From contig JAQNBH010000013.1 in NCBI GenBank assembly GCA_028752905.1, positions 26,749,239-26,813,238 of the forward strand: a stretch of 64,000 nucleotides of DNA, given 5' to 3'. The notes beneath the pieces were generated by a model that searched no databases, was not told the origin of the DNA, and saw only the letters and a list, made by a program, of their open reading frames with translations. The translations under genes and the position numbers were made by a program. Below are positions 11,460 through 24,243 of the stretch, piece by piece (the first letter of the stretch is position 1; every line of letters begins with the position of its first letter). The DNA is from Cladorhizidae sp. MBARI D1340-BT2 (Eukaryota; Porifera; Demospongiae; Poecilosclerida; Cladorhizidae).

Positions 11460-11720
11460 TATAGAAAGGTTCAGTATCAAGGACTCGCTCAACTGACAAG
11501 AAGAAGAATAACAGGAGATTTTTACCGAAGCTTTCAAGTTCAGTTCATGTGGAGCATGTGATTTTCAACCTTGTCACATGGGTAGGTGTGGTCCAGCTTC
11601 TCGGTGGAGGTAAGGGAGTTTCCTTAGCGACAATTACCCATCAAAAAGCACACCCCTGCAAATGAAATACACGCAAAATAACGGGGGGAAGGGGTGGGGG
11701 CGGGGGGGGAATGGTGCCCG

Positions 11721-11728
11721 TGACGTCA
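11721..11728. promoter_or_regulatory. CRE-like site TGACGTCA
   Basis: A perfect palindromic CREB/ATF-type octamer lies 262 bp upstream of the glycosyltransferase start and just upstream of a plus-strand ATG with good Kozak context. It could serve a shared divergent promoter. This is inference from position only. Confidence 0.35.
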
Positions 11729-11744
11729 CATGTGCAATTTAAAT

Positions 11745-11987
11745 ATGGCGGATTCAGTGCAAGATTTAAGAATAATGGCGCAGAAAAGTATGATAACTTT
11801 TACAAGAGGAGAACCAGAAAGATTGAAACATACAAGAAGCACTATCCCCACAAAGCCAAGCTTGAAATTCGACCAGAACTTCAATATGGAGAGGTGGACT
11901 TCCAAGGCCAACAACTGGTTCTATATATACCAAGCACAACAACAACTGCCTCTAGTAATACCAAGCATCAACAACAAATTGTTCTAG
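11745..11987 (+). CDS. Uncertain plus-strand ORF or first exon
   Basis: ATG at 11745 has A at -3 and G at +4 (AAATATGGCGG) and opens an 80-residue frame starting MADSVQDLRIMAQKSM. I recognise no domain. The 3' part runs into CAACAAC-rich repeats, so the coding part may end earlier at a splice site. It lies head-to-head with the glycosyltransferase gene. It may be chance. Confidence 0.2.
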   Translation: MADSVQDLRIMAQKSMITFTRGEPERLKHTRSTIPTKPSLKFDQNFNMERWTSKANNWFYIYQAQQQLPLVIPSINNKLF

Positions 11988-12085
11988 TAATTCCCAGCAC
12001 CAACAACAACTGGCTCTAGCAATAGCTACTAATCACCATCAACAACTGGCTCTAGACCAAGCACCAACAACAACTGGGACAACAG
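11925..12085. repeat. CAACAACAACTGGCTCTAG-type short repeats
   Basis: Four or five imperfect 36-39 bp units, each with CAACAACAACTGGCTCTAG or a variant. Confidence 0.65.
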
Positions 12086-12518
12086 CCGGTAGAAGAGCCT
12101 TTCAGTAATTTTACCGGCTGCCGGAAAACTAACTAGGTCAATTTTGATCACATGACATGCCAATGAAATGATCATGTGACTACCCCGGTAAAATAGTCTG
12201 CTTTATTCATCCGACGGCTGGTTATATAGCAATGGTGTTTAACAAACAAACAAATTAGTCCCAGGTCTAACTAGTATATGTGGTACTTAATGAAACCATC
12301 CCAGACTCTGGTCATGGCGACATCGAGAGGTACCTGCCAGGGGGATCCAGAATTTAACATAATTTGAAAAAAAGTATTACAATATGTTTCAATGATATGA
12401 GAACTGCATAATTTATAGAGCATGTTCATTAATGTTCACAACAACATTCCGCGTGGGTGCCGCCCAGCAAATTCATCTACAATTTCAATATTTTAGTGAA
12501 TAGATAAACCATTGAGTC
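12086..12518. other. Non-coding stretch
   Basis: No gene is seen. Short inverted motifs are present (TACCGG/CCGGTA, and TCACATGA near 12149 with TCATGTGA near 12173), possibly remains of a small terminal-inverted-repeat element. I could not define ends. Confidence 0.35.
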
Positions 12519-14535
12519 TCACTCGTGTCTTCGCCAGGGTGATTTAATATGCTTTAGCATAGTAGTAGAACGTTCACACTCACAACTTGTCACTGGCAAA
12601 GTACCCATCAGCAAAAAATATTGGGCAAATAATCTTTGTCTGCATGGTTGACTGCCTTTTCTGGCGAGTTGACTAACACTGATGCTTGAAGGTTTATGCT
12701 CCATTTTTGTTTCCACAACTGAAGCTCTGAATCCAGGCATGGCAAGGTCATCTCTGTACAAATGTAGAATACTACCTTCAAGCACTTCACTGCTCGAATC
12801 ATCAGAATCAGCAGAAATAATTGAGGATGGTGATAGCTTGATGAAATCAGTAATATTTTTTAACTTTGAATTATCAAATCGATTATTGAGCTCAGTGGAT
12901 CAAGTGATCTAGCAAGGGAATAGTTAGATTCCGGCAGTAATAGTCCTGGTAGTTTGTGGCTGTTGTATTACTTCGATGTTGCTGCCTGGATGCAAGTCTT
13001 GGCATAGACTCTTCAATACCTATTGTCTGGGACATTCTCTTTGCTGCAGTGTACATTTTTGCATGAAATGTCTCCGCTTTTGTGCGAAGCATTTTCAGGG
13101 TTTTTTTAAACCATTTCCACTTCCTGATAAACCGTGCTACATCAATGTGGACCTTGAAGTTTAATACTTAATCCTCTTATGTACTCTAAAACCTTCTTCG
13201 TGGTTTCTAAGACTACAAGAAATTGAAATTGAGATAAAGCCAAGAGTAGTGATCGAGCATCTGATCTGGATTCTCTGTTCCACCCTGTACTGTTGGCAAT
13301 TGACTCCAAAGAACTGATAATAGCAATGTAAAGATCAGTGAAGACCTGAAAAGCCTCATGGCGTTCCACCCACCTAGTGCGACATAGTGATTTTAGAGTT
13401 TTTCTTCTTTCTTCAGGTATAGTATCTTCTATCCATTTCTCTAAAGACAGCTGTCTTTTAGAGGAATTAAGAACTACTTTGTCTGCCACTTATCATATTG
13501 CCAACATCTCTTATGGTACAACATTTCACTATGCACAAGTTTAATACACAATGTGCATAGAGAGCATTAGAAATTACAGCTCCTCTTGACCTACCAGCCA
13601 TTGCACCAGCACCATCAAATGCCTGGCCTCTCAACAAGTGTGGATCTAACTGTAAGCTGACCAAGAATATCATTGGCAATTGCCTCGTCTGTGACACCAG
13701 AAAGCCACTCACGGAACCCTAAAAACTTTTCTTGTGGCTTTCCATCATCAACGTATCTTATGCTGATGACTAGCTGTTCTTCATTTGCAGAATCTATTGC
13801 TTCGTCTGCAATAATAGAAAAGAACCTAGCTTCCCTCATATTCGTCAAAATGTTACTCCGAATTAGATCTCCACAAATTTCTATCATCTGATTTTGAGTT
13901 TCTTTGCTAATATATGTAGCATTGGCACTTGCTGTTTCCAAATGTTCATTCAAGAATTGATCACCTGCATCAACTCGAAACTTCAACAGAGCTTTGAAGT
14001 TCCACATGTTCTCACTACTATTTAGCTCGAGAGGTCCATCATCTTGCTGAATTCTAATTCAATAGAAGGATCAATAGTCATTGTTGAAGAACTGCATTCA
14101 CCTGATTCAATAGCAGGACCAATGGTCATTATCGAAGAACTGCTTCCATCCCCGAAATCACTTGGACTTGATTCAGAATCAGAGGTATCAGCAGAGGATT
14201 CGTAATTTGAGTTCAATAAGTTCACCAAATTAGAATGACTACAATCATTGGTGGTTGCTTCTTCAGAAGAGACAGTTGGAACAGATCTAACTTCATCACT
14301 ACATGCCACAAAAATGTAACTAGAGCTTTGCTAAAAATTTAAACAACACAATAGACATACGCTTTGTTGAAGAAATGTCGAATATCCATGCTCTGGACTT
14401 TCTTAGCAGCTGGTCCTTTAGACTTGGCTCTCTTCTCAGAAGTTGCATGTGGTCAAAGGTCCCAAAAGTCATGAGCATGCTTTTGGCTGTATGTACTTTG
14501 AACACATTGTTAGATGGCATGCAGCTTGTTAACAC
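12519..14535 (-). pseudogene. Second hAT-family transposase remnant (DUF4371-like)
   Basis: Minus-strand pieces are in the correct order for a DUF4371-hAT protein but in several frames. An acidic Ser-rich N-terminal stretch (14309-14022) is followed by a DUF4371 segment (14007-13615; FFSIIADEAIDSANEEQLVI), then HLLRGQAFDGAGAMAGRSRG (about 13640-13580), then KSLCRTRWVERHEAF (13489-13142). A linker (13092-12892) and a C-terminal dimerisation segment (12785-12519; GTLPVTSCECERSTTMLKHI) complete it. The frame at 14535-14320 may be its zinc-finger lead-in. It is a different subfamily from the copy at 2-4 kb, since the motif residues differ. Confidence 0.75.
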
Positions 14536-14540
14536 CTAAG

Positions 14541-14560
14541 GGTGTCACCCTTACGTATTA
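14541..14560. other. Short perfect hairpin
   Basis: TAAGGGTGTCACCCTTA is an inverted repeat with a one-base loop. It has no clear context. Confidence 0.4.
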
Positions 14561-16920
14561 GCCAGCTGCATATCTAACAAAGTATGACAATCACCCAGCC
14601 AAATTAGAAAGTGCATGATTAAATTTGCAAGATCAAATTTGCCAACCCCCACAAAAGTGGAAAGGGAAGTGGGGGGGAGGGGGGGGGGTCATGGCCCCCT
14701 GGCCCCCCGCCTGCTACCGATCCACCCCTGCCTGCAATGAATGCACTAAACATGTTGATGGAGCTTGGACAGCAGCCTCTCTATTGGCTCCCGAAAACTG
14801 GTCTTGCTAATTCAAGCTTGCAAATATGACAAAGATCTTCTTAGGTGTAGTATACTGAACGTGCCAATGAGATCTTCTTTGCCTCTAAGGAAGTGCACAC
14901 AATCAATAAAGCGGTGGAAGTTTTCCTTTATGAAGTAGAGCTGCATGAAAATCTCCAGATTACACGCGAGTAACTAACACAAGAATCTGATCAACTGCCA
15001 TTCCATGATCTAATTTTTATACAAACTGATGTGACCGGTAATGATGTCTAACACATAATTGCTGTTAATATTACTGATACAATCCCACAAAAATGCCATA
15101 CACAAGTACTGATCATAAGTCCCCAAGGTACTAAATTCACAATATATATATTTAACTTATTTGTATAGGGAGCTGGTTGCGTGGAACTCGGTAGCTTCAT
15201 GTATGCATTCTGGTGGAGTTACAATGCAGCATCAAATTAGAAATTCTACTTTGTACATAGTGGTACGAGGTAACTTTAAGGGCACTGGACCATTTTTGCA
15301 TGTTTTTTCCTCCCTCCTATAACTGATCCCAAAAGGTAACGCATTCTGTGTGCTTTCCAATGATTTTTCCATAGTGTTTGTAATCAACTATGGATTACAA
15401 TAATTATAGCACACTTTAAACACTAACTATGCAATGGTGATATCGAGTTCCCACAGATGGTATATACTATTAACCCATTCTCATTACTGCCAGGTGCAGT
15501 GAACACGTAGACTGGAGTTATCTAGTGAGAAAAGGAAAAACTGATTGTTAATAAGAGCAACTTTAAGATGATATAACAATTATGAACAGGGTTATGTCAT
15601 TACGTGTTAGTCATATTCTTCTCGTCCATTTCTCAACCACTATATAAAGAGATGGCAGCATAAAAAGTATAATAACTTGACAGTAATGAGCTGAAACTTG
15701 AAACACAATTAGTATAACAGAGAAGGATTTGTAGAAAATCACCCAAAATGGCTGTGTCTCCCTTCAGGTAGTGTTCTTCTGGTATTGAAGGAAGCATGAT
15801 TTTCTCCTTGGATGACTTCTGAAAAAGGTCAAATTGATATATAGATCATGGTAGCTACAAGATCAAAATTGATAAGTTTGGGGTGGTGGTGGGGAATTAG
15901 CTACCAAATTCGTTATGTGTGAAAGGCATAGAATGTGTCCAGTTAAATATTCCTATGATAGATGACTGAACAGTAGGTGGCACTGTTGGGGACAACTGCA
16001 CCAATCCATAACTCCACATCTGTGAGAGATTTGAAAATGGCTTGGCTGAGTATGGAACCTCCATTTGCATCACTCCTAATGGGGTAGGATGTATACCTAT
16101 TATACCAACCAGGCCATTAAGGATAATGTAATCACCACTGTTGTCTCATGCTGATAGAAGCTGCAGATTCCTTTAACAAATATTTCACATTTCTTCAAAA
16201 TCTTTATTTAATTACATAAACTGACTGAAGAGCGCTGGTATGTGAGATGACACGAGCCTGCTTGGAATAGTTCAGCATGAAAGACCTCATTTACTCCACT
16301 TCTCCAGTGGATAGAGTACACATCCTGATGTAATCAAGGATAAATCTCCTCTCTCAAGGCCTAACAGGTTGGATGGTCTCCTGCTCTGTTCCAGATCTAG
16401 TACCACTAGAAGCACATGCTGGTTGTGTTTTTCTTAGACATTAAATGTCCTTGATCATATCCACTTGCACATGGTCAACGCTATGATAGAAAAACCTACA
16501 GAATTAGTTGGTGTAGAGTCACTTGGGGTAGTACTAGGTATTGGTGTAGAGCTAATCGATTTTTTTTACCCAGGAAGGAACCTCAGCCATAGTTTTGTCA
16601 GAGGCCATTAGTTTATAACTATCAATCAGCCAAAATAATCGTGCGCATGTGCTATAAAGCCCCACCCCCCCACCCCCCATTCCATTTCAGAATCTGTTTT
16701 CCTCGAATGAAAGTGATACTTCTGGAGGAGACCCACTCCAATTTGGCCCATTTTGAGTTCAAGAGCAACAAACTCGACTGCCAACTTAAAAGAACACTTC
16801 ACTTGCTTCAAGACACATCATCCTAAATGAGATCTTTCATAGGTCCCTACAAGGTCCTTGGCTGTTCCTGCAAGGGTTAAAAACACACCCAGACCCCCCC
16901 CCCCCCCCCCCCCAAAAAGA
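14561..16920. other. Non-coding stretch
   Basis: I see no convincing gene. A poly-G/poly-C patch lies at 14670-14710. A TATA-like ACTATATAAAG at 15639 has no gene after it. Two short overlapping frames at 16626-16826 on opposite strands lack coding character. A poly-C run lies at 16895-16912. Confidence 0.4.
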
Positions 16921-16924
16921 TCAC

Positions 16925-17590
16925 TGGGGATTGTACAGACGACACCCTTCATTTATTCTATAACTTGGACATATGACACCCTTCATTCATACTATAACTT
17001 GGTCAGATTACACCCTTCATTCTATAACTTGGACAGATGACATCCTACAATCTATACTTGGACATATGACACCCTTCATTCACTCTATAACTTAGAGAGA
17101 GACACCCTTCATTCATTCATTCTATAATTTAGACAGAGGCACCCTTTATTCTATCACTTCAACAGAGACACCCTTTATTCTATCCCTTCGACATATGACA
17201 CCCTTTATTCATTCTATAACTTCATTCTATAATTTAGATATCCTTCATTCATTGATTCTATAACTTAGACAAAGACACCCTTCATTCTATAACTTCGATA
17301 CAATATAACACACTTTATTCATTGTATAACTTGGACATATGACACTTATTTTATAACTTAGACATGCTGCTACATTCTATAATTCGATAGAGACACCTTT
17401 CATTCATTCATTCTATGACTTGGCAAGATGACACCTTTCATTCTGTAACTTGGACAAATGACACACTTCATTTGTTCTATAACTTGGACAGGTGACATTC
17501 ATTCTATAACTTGGACAAATGGCACCTCATGCATTCTATAACTTGGGCAAATGACACCCTTCACTCTATAACTTGGACAAAATTAATGAC
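16925..17590. repeat. Degenerate minisatellite, ~26-38 bp units
   Basis: About 20 irregular units are built from GACACCCTTCATTCATTCTA and TAACTTGGACA. The number of CATT steps varies, so unit length drifts. The high divergence marks it as an old array. Confidence 0.85.
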
Positions 17591-17734
17591 ACTCTTCATT
17601 CATTCGAGATAGCACTTGCTAACAGCAAAGAAATTACCACACTGATTTCTAGTGACGTTGGATTGTGTCTGACAAATGAAGGGAATCTTTGCAACCTTTT
17701 ATTTTTTACAAGATGGCTTAGCCAGTTTCTTCAA

Positions 17735-17995
17735 TGTCAAGCTCAAGAAGTGCCGGGCTACTTGGCCATCCTGCAAATTTGAGGATCTGACCATATGCGC
17801 ATCTTGTAAAGCACTTTGCTACTTGGCTGACCTGTGAAGAAGAGGCTATGGTCATATGTGCATGCATCTGTAAAGTACTGTGGTACTTGGCCACCCTGCG
17901 AAGTAGAGGCTCTGGCCATCTATAAAGCCCCTGGCTACTTGTCCACCCTGCAAAGTAGAGGCTCTGGCCATATGTACATCTGTAAACATTTTGCA
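17735..17995. repeat. Four imperfect ~50-65 bp tandem units
   Basis: Units contain GGCTACTTGGCCACCCTGC followed by AGAGGCTCTGGCCATATG and end in CATCTGTAAA. Confidence 0.75.
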
Positions 17996-18550
17996 CCTTT
18001 CATTTTCCGTCTAAGCTTGTTGCCAGGAACTCACAGACAATAGGTCAGTTCTCCACTAGTTCAAGAGTTATATCTTTTCTGTCCAAAATCAGCAGAAATT
18101 AAGCTGAACTCAGACACCACCTTCCACCAGATGGAAGTAGAAACCCTTTGCTGGCTGTCAGGTACATAGGTTTTCCAAGGAAAGGGAAGACTCTGTGGTT
18201 CATGAATTCATCATACAAGATGTCTCTGAGTAATCTTAAAAAAGGGCCTTCACCAGCCATGTGCGCATGGCAAACTATCCAGTTTAAATGTCCTAGTCTA
18301 GACATACTCATGCTCATCTCACACTGGGGCACCAGACCCTCCAGGAAAATTACTAAGGTACCTGATGCCAAATGGTACCTAAGGATGTTGTCATTGCCAA
18401 ATGATGTCTGTTCATTCTTATGCATGGCCACTTTCCAAAACTCCAGAGAGCTCAGCTGTCTCCCCAATAGGAAAGCTTTTATTGACTGGTGTGCACGTCC
18501 ACTTCAATCATGTTATAATACCAATTGAAGAAGGTTTTTTTAGATACCTA
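17996..18550. other. Open frames on both strands, no identified gene
   Basis: Frames of about 120 codons are open on both strands at 18099-18528. Neither shows a motif I recognise. It could be a mobile-element fragment or chance. Confidence 0.3.
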
Positions 18551-18777
18551 TTTGCTTGACAGAGCCTTGGAAGCGGTTACATCATTGTGCCATCTTTGAC
18601 TGTCATTCAAGTCAGTCACTCTCCAGATCTCTTCAGTGATCTACTCTATCCCCTGCTTCATTCTTTGCTTGACAGAGCCTTGGAAGTGGTTACATCATCG
18701 TGCCATCTTTGACCGTCATTCAAGACAGTCCCTACCCAGATGCCTCCTCCGTGATCTACTCCAACCACTGCTTCATT
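18551..18777. repeat. 113-bp tandem duplication
   Basis: Two adjacent copies begin with the shared TTGCTTGACAGAGCCTTGGA (near 18552 and 18665) and diverge by a few percent. Confidence 0.8.
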
Positions 18778-19203
18778 TGTAGCTGATACAATGAGAAGAA
18801 ATAAGCAATCCATCGTCGTCCTCTGAGAGAGTGTCTCATTCTGCACAATAAGATCCCTTACCAATCATGCAAGACATGAGACACTTGGAGACTTTCTACT
18901 GATGCGTGTGTATGATCAACTTTAACTCTTCACTTGAAATATGAAGTTTGAACTTGTAACATCAAGTTTTAAAAGTCTCTGAAAATGAAACCTCTTGCTA
19001 GTAGCAAATTATATTATCTACACTGACTGTGGGCAGGTACTTTTTATTCCCTCAATCTGTCCCTGACCTGATGTTACCTGGTCCAGATAACCAGCTCCTG
19101 GGCTCAGATCAGCTACAATAGCTGGATCTCACTTTGTGAAATGTGCAGAACCAAAGCTGGACTGGAGGGATAACAAGCATCAGCCCACAAACCATTTGTG
19201 TCA

Positions 19204-22014
19204 GTGTAGGTAATATAACTTACACACTAGGACTAGTGTAGGTCATATAACTTACCCACTAGGACTAGTGTAAGTCATATAACTTACCACTAGGACTAGT
19301 GTAAGTCATATAACTTACCACTGAGACTAGAAGGTCATATAACTTATCACTAGGACTAGTGTAGGTCATATAACTTACCCACTAGGACTAGTGTAGGTCA
19401 TATAACTTACCACTAGGACTAGTGTAGGTCATATACCTTACCACTAGGACTAGTGTAGGTCATATAACGTACCACTAGGACTAGTGTAGGTCATATAACT
19501 TACCACTAGGACTAGTGTAAGTCATATAACTTACCACTGAGACTAGAAGGTCATATAACTTACCACTGGGACTAGTGTAGGTCATATAACTTACCACTAG
19601 GACTAGTGTAAGTCATATAACTTACCACTAGGACTAGTGTAAGTCATATAACTTACCACTGAGACTAGAAGGTCATATAACTTACCACTGGGACTAGTGT
19701 AGGTCATATAACTTACCACTAGGACTAGTGTAGGTCATATAACTTACCACTAGAACTAGTGTAGGTCATATAACTTACCACTAGGACTAGTGTAGGTCAT
19801 AATTAATTATAACTTACCACTGAGACTAGAAGGTCATATAACTTACCACTAGGACTAGTGTAGGTCATATAACTTACCACTAGGACTAGTTTAGGTCATT
19901 AGGACTAGTGTAGGTCATATAACTTACCACTAGGACTAGTGTAGGTCATATAACTTACCTCTAGGACTAGTGTAGGTCATATAACTTACCTCTAGGACTA
20001 GTGCAGGTCATATAACTTACCACTGAGACTAGAAGGTCATATAACTTACCACTGGGACTAGTGTAGGTCATATAACTTACCACTAGTACTAGTGTAAGTC
20101 ATATAACTTACCACTAGGACTAGTGTAGGTCATATAACTTACCATTAGGACTAGTGTAAGTCATATAACTTACCACTGAGACTAGAAGGTCATATAACTT
20201 ACCACTGGGATTAGTGTAGGTCATATAACTTACCACTAGGACTAGTGTAGGTCATATAACTTACCACTAGGACTAGTGTAAGTCATATAACTTACCACTG
20301 AGACTAGAAGGTCATATAACTTACCACTGGGACTAGTGTAGGTCATATAACTTACCACTAGGACTAGTGTAAGTCATATAACTTACCACTGAGACTAGAA
20401 GGTCATATAACTTACCACTGGGACTAGTGTAGGTCATATAACTTACCACTAGGACTAGTGTAGGTCATATAACTTACCACTGGGACTAGTGTAGGTCATA
20501 TAACTTACCACTGGGACTAGTGTAGGTAATATAACTTACCACTAGGACTAGTGTAGGTCATAATTAATTATAACTTACCACTGGGACTAGAAGGTCATAT
20601 AACTTACCACTAGGACTAGTGTAGGTCATATAACTTACCACTAGGACTAGTGTAAGTCATATAACTTACCACTAGGACTAGTGTAGGTCATATAACTTAC
20701 CACTAGGACTAGTGTAAGTCATATAACTTACCACTGAGACTAGAAGGTCATATTACTTACCACTGGGACTAGTGTAGGTCATATAACTTACCACTGGGAC
20801 TAGTGTAAGTCATATAACTTACCACTAGGACTAGTGTAAGTCATATAACTTACCACTAGGACTAGTGTAGGTCATATAACTTACCACTAGGACTAGTGTA
20901 GGTCATATAACTTACGACTAGGACTAGTGTAGGTCATATAACTTACCACTAGGACTAGTGTAGGTCATATAACTTACCACTAGGACTAGTGTAGGTCATA
21001 TAACTTACCACTAGGACTAGTGTAGGTCATATAACTTACCACTGGGACTAGTGTAGGTCATATAACTTACCACTAGGACTAGTGTAGGTCATATAACTTA
21101 CCACTAGGACTAGTGTAAGTCATAACTTACCACTAGGACTAGTGTAGGTCATATAACTTACCACTAGGACTAGTGTAGGTCATATAACTTACCACTAGGA
21201 CTAGTGTAAGTCATATAACTTACCACTGAGACTAGAAGGTCATATAACTTACCACTGGGACTAGTGTAGGTCATATAACTTACCACTAGGACTAGTGTAG
21301 GTCATATAACTTACCACTGGGACTAGTGTAGGTCATATAACTTACCACTGGGACTAGTGTAGGTAATATAACTTACCACTAGGACTAGTGTAGGTCATAA
21401 TTAATTATAACTTACCACTGGGACTAGAAGGTCATATAACTTACCACTAGGACTAGTGTAGGTCATATAACTTACCACTAGGACTAGTGTAAGTCATATA
21501 ACTTACCACTAGGACTAGTGTAGGTCATATAACTTACCACTAGGACTAGTGTAAGTCATATAACTTACCACTGAGACTAGAAGGTCATATTACTTACCAC
21601 TGGGACTAGTGTAGGTCATATAACTTACCACTGGGACTAGTGTAAGTCATATAACTTACCACTAGGACTAGTGTAAGTCATATAACTTACCACTAGGACT
21701 AGTGTAGGTCATATAACTTACCACTAGGACTAGTGTAGGTCATATAACTTACGACTAGGACTAGTGTAGGTCATATAACTTACCACTAGGACTAGTGTAG
21801 GTCATATAACTTACCACTAGGACTAGTGTAGGTCATATAACTTACCACTAGGACTAGTGTAGGTCATATAACTTACCACTGGGACTAGTGTAGGTCATAT
21901 AACTTACCACTAGGACTAGTGTAGGTCATATAACTTACCACTAGGACTAGTGTAAGTCATAACTTACCACTAGGACTAGTGTAGGTCATATAACTTACCA
22001 CTAGGACGAGGCCT
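19204..22014. repeat. 31-bp satellite array, about 90 units
   Basis: The unit is ACTAGTGTAGGTCATATAAC plus TTACCACTAGG. Variants are a 29-bp form (ACTAGAAGGTCATATAAC), a GTAAGTCAT form, and a form with an extra AATTAATT block at 19798, 20559 and 21396. The ACTAGT palindrome occurs in almost every unit. On the minus strand each unit contains TGGTAAGTTATATGACC, a perfect GGTAAGT donor-like heptamer. Confidence 0.97.
20330..22012. repeat. ~837-bp higher-order duplication within the satellite
   Basis: Rare variants recur at a constant offset of 837 bp: GGTAATATAAC at 20525 and 21362, and CATAATTAATTATAAC at 20559 and 21396. The blocks 20330-21175 and 21167-22012 look essentially identical by eye. 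837 is 27 times 31. Confidence 0.85.
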
Positions 22015-23725
22015 GTTCACTTTCCTTGCAAACGACGTTATTTTGACATCGCATCCTGTTTCAAATCCTTTTTCCTTTTTAAACATTTTTTGGGCACCTC
22101 CTCTTTTACTAATAGGCACAGATTTTAGAACCATTGATGCACATGCATAAACAACCGGTGAGCGATTAGTACCATAAACAAGCCATATGGGTCAAAGTTT
22201 TTCAAGCACTGACCTCTCTTCCGATATTTTTGCGGACGTGTAAACATTTAGTTCAAGCATTAATCAGTGGGCCAGCATCATGAAGGAACTCCGGGATTCA
22301 ATAGTTGTTTAAAATGGGCTGATGTAATATTATTTTGGGCTTGGTCAATGCCCCTCCCATTATTTTAGCAATCGTTCCGCACTGCCTGGTATGCCCGACT
22401 GCTAGTCTAGGCTTGTTCAGAACAGAGAAACATTGCAGCAGTCATAAGAGTTCCAACTAAGGAAGTCATGCATGTGTTCTTTGAAAACCCATTCATTGAA
22501 TACATTTATTCCCACTGCACGAGCTTACTTGCCTGCCATCTGGCTTCCCATGGTCCAGTAGTACAGATAAAGATGCTAACTGCAACTGTTTTTCCCCCCT
22601 TCCGGGCTAACCGTGATCATGAATATTCAAATATATATATATACAAGAAGAAGTTGCTCAGCTGTTTTTAAACAGAGACTATATTTAAATTTGGGATAAG
22701 AGAGGAAATCTTAATGTACAAACATTTAAACTATATTTACCATTTAACCCATCAAAAGCTGACTTTATTTGTGGTTTGTTGTAATAATTATATTTTTATC
22801 TGTAACTTTTTTTTTTTTAATGAATAAACTTCTCAAACTGTCTATAGCATTCGAATGGGAATACAACAAGCTGCAGTTTGGTATAGGAATGTTGTGATGA
22901 GAAAACTAAAGCTATGCAGCTCTACATTGCTATATTTCTACAACAAAACTGACATACAAACAAAATCCATCCAGGAGCGCCTCCTTGTTGAAAAGTGAAG
23001 GCATTGAGAATGATTCCGGGTAAGCATAAGTGCTTGTACTAATTTCCACCATGGAAAAACTTCCTGGAACAGTATATAGGAAGAGCCGTTCAAAAATTCA
23101 GTCGCGATCATCTAACCAGTTGTAAATTATTATTTTTTACTATTTTAAAACGGTCAAGTCGTCTATTGGTCACTTTCATATGGAGAATGGGTCATATGGA
23201 GAATGGGCACCTATTTGATTTAATATTTATTTTATGTCCAAGTTTACACCATGTGGTGCTTATGGTGTTTAATTGGTTAAAATCATGAGCACCATTTATA
23301 ATATAAGTAGATCCAGTGCATGTCTAGTCAAGCCACATGAAACCTCCCTTTGTCTAAATATTGTGGTCAAGTTGCATTGTTTCCTTCTCTTTTTTGTTTA
23401 TTTCTGCATCACAAGCTACACTCAGGTAGGCATATGTTTAAAGTAAATATTTGTGCCACTCTGATTGCTTTATGCAAGGAGTAGTTTTTCACCTATGCCT
23501 CTTTGATAGCAATGTAAGAGTTGAATGATTAGCTAGGGAAGTGTAATGCAACTTGACTAGACATGCCCTGGATTAGTTTTGGTGGGAGAAGAAAAGGCTC
23601 CAATGTCCATAACGTAACTTGTGCGAATTTAACACCTCACTGCCTGCGACTCAAGAATGGAGGAAAACAGTACAACCCTTTGCAATGTATAAGATAGTGA
23701 TAATAATGACTAGCAGGCTGTCAGT
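22015..23725. other. Non-coding stretch
   Basis: No gene is recognised. A poly-T tract lies at 22808-22819 and a short TA run near 22635. Confidence 0.45.
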
Positions 23726-23960
23726 CGGTTCGGATTGACAGCAACTTGCCACACATACAAGTCACTTCTAGCTAGTTTTCTTGCAGTATTTATAACTTCA
23801 TTGCCATCAATAAATTTCTTGGCTGCTTCATCATCCACTTCTGCTGTGTTGGAAAATGTTACTCTAATCTGTTGTTAATGACTACAAGCATGCACAATAG
23901 AGAGAAGGAAAAAGCACTAGTGGAATATGTGGTAATATCTAATGCTGTGCCTATAGCAAG
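23725..23960 (-). repeat. Dispersed repeat, copy A, with conserved minus-strand frame
   Basis: This stretch matches 36430-36720 at roughly 85% over the best ~70 nt, without indels. On the minus strand that core reads TFSNTAEVDDEAAKKFIDG and continues as an open frame through INTARKLARSDLYVWQ. The copy at 36.5 kb reads TFSKTAEADEEAVKQVIDG. Most differences keep similar residues, so the ancestor may have been coding. I recognise no family. The similarity extends beyond the frame (AATATCTAA, GTGCCTATAG). Confidence 0.55.
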
Positions 23961-24243
23961 TGGGGTATCAAGTGTAGGATAAATATGTATTTCCGCTATA
24001 CAGAAGCAAGTCATCAATTGCATTCCTGCTGCAACCAATCTGCCTTCCCAGCCAACTTTCCACCATCAACTCTTATATAGCTATCAACCCTGGGAAAATG
24101 CAACATTTGTCTGACTGCCTCATTGCAATGCACAGTACACCACATAGAAATATCATCTATGGGTTGAAAGTCACTTGCTATACACACTCTTTTACTAGTT
24201 ATTTATTTTTTAAATATTTTTTATTCTGTCCATATACGTTTTC

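Noticed and set aside
18099..18528. Gene of about 125 codons on either strand
   Set aside because: Both strands are open over the same stretch and neither has a recognisable motif.
19204..22014. CRISPR array
   Set aside because: Units are directly adjacent with no unique spacers, and the context is eukaryotic.
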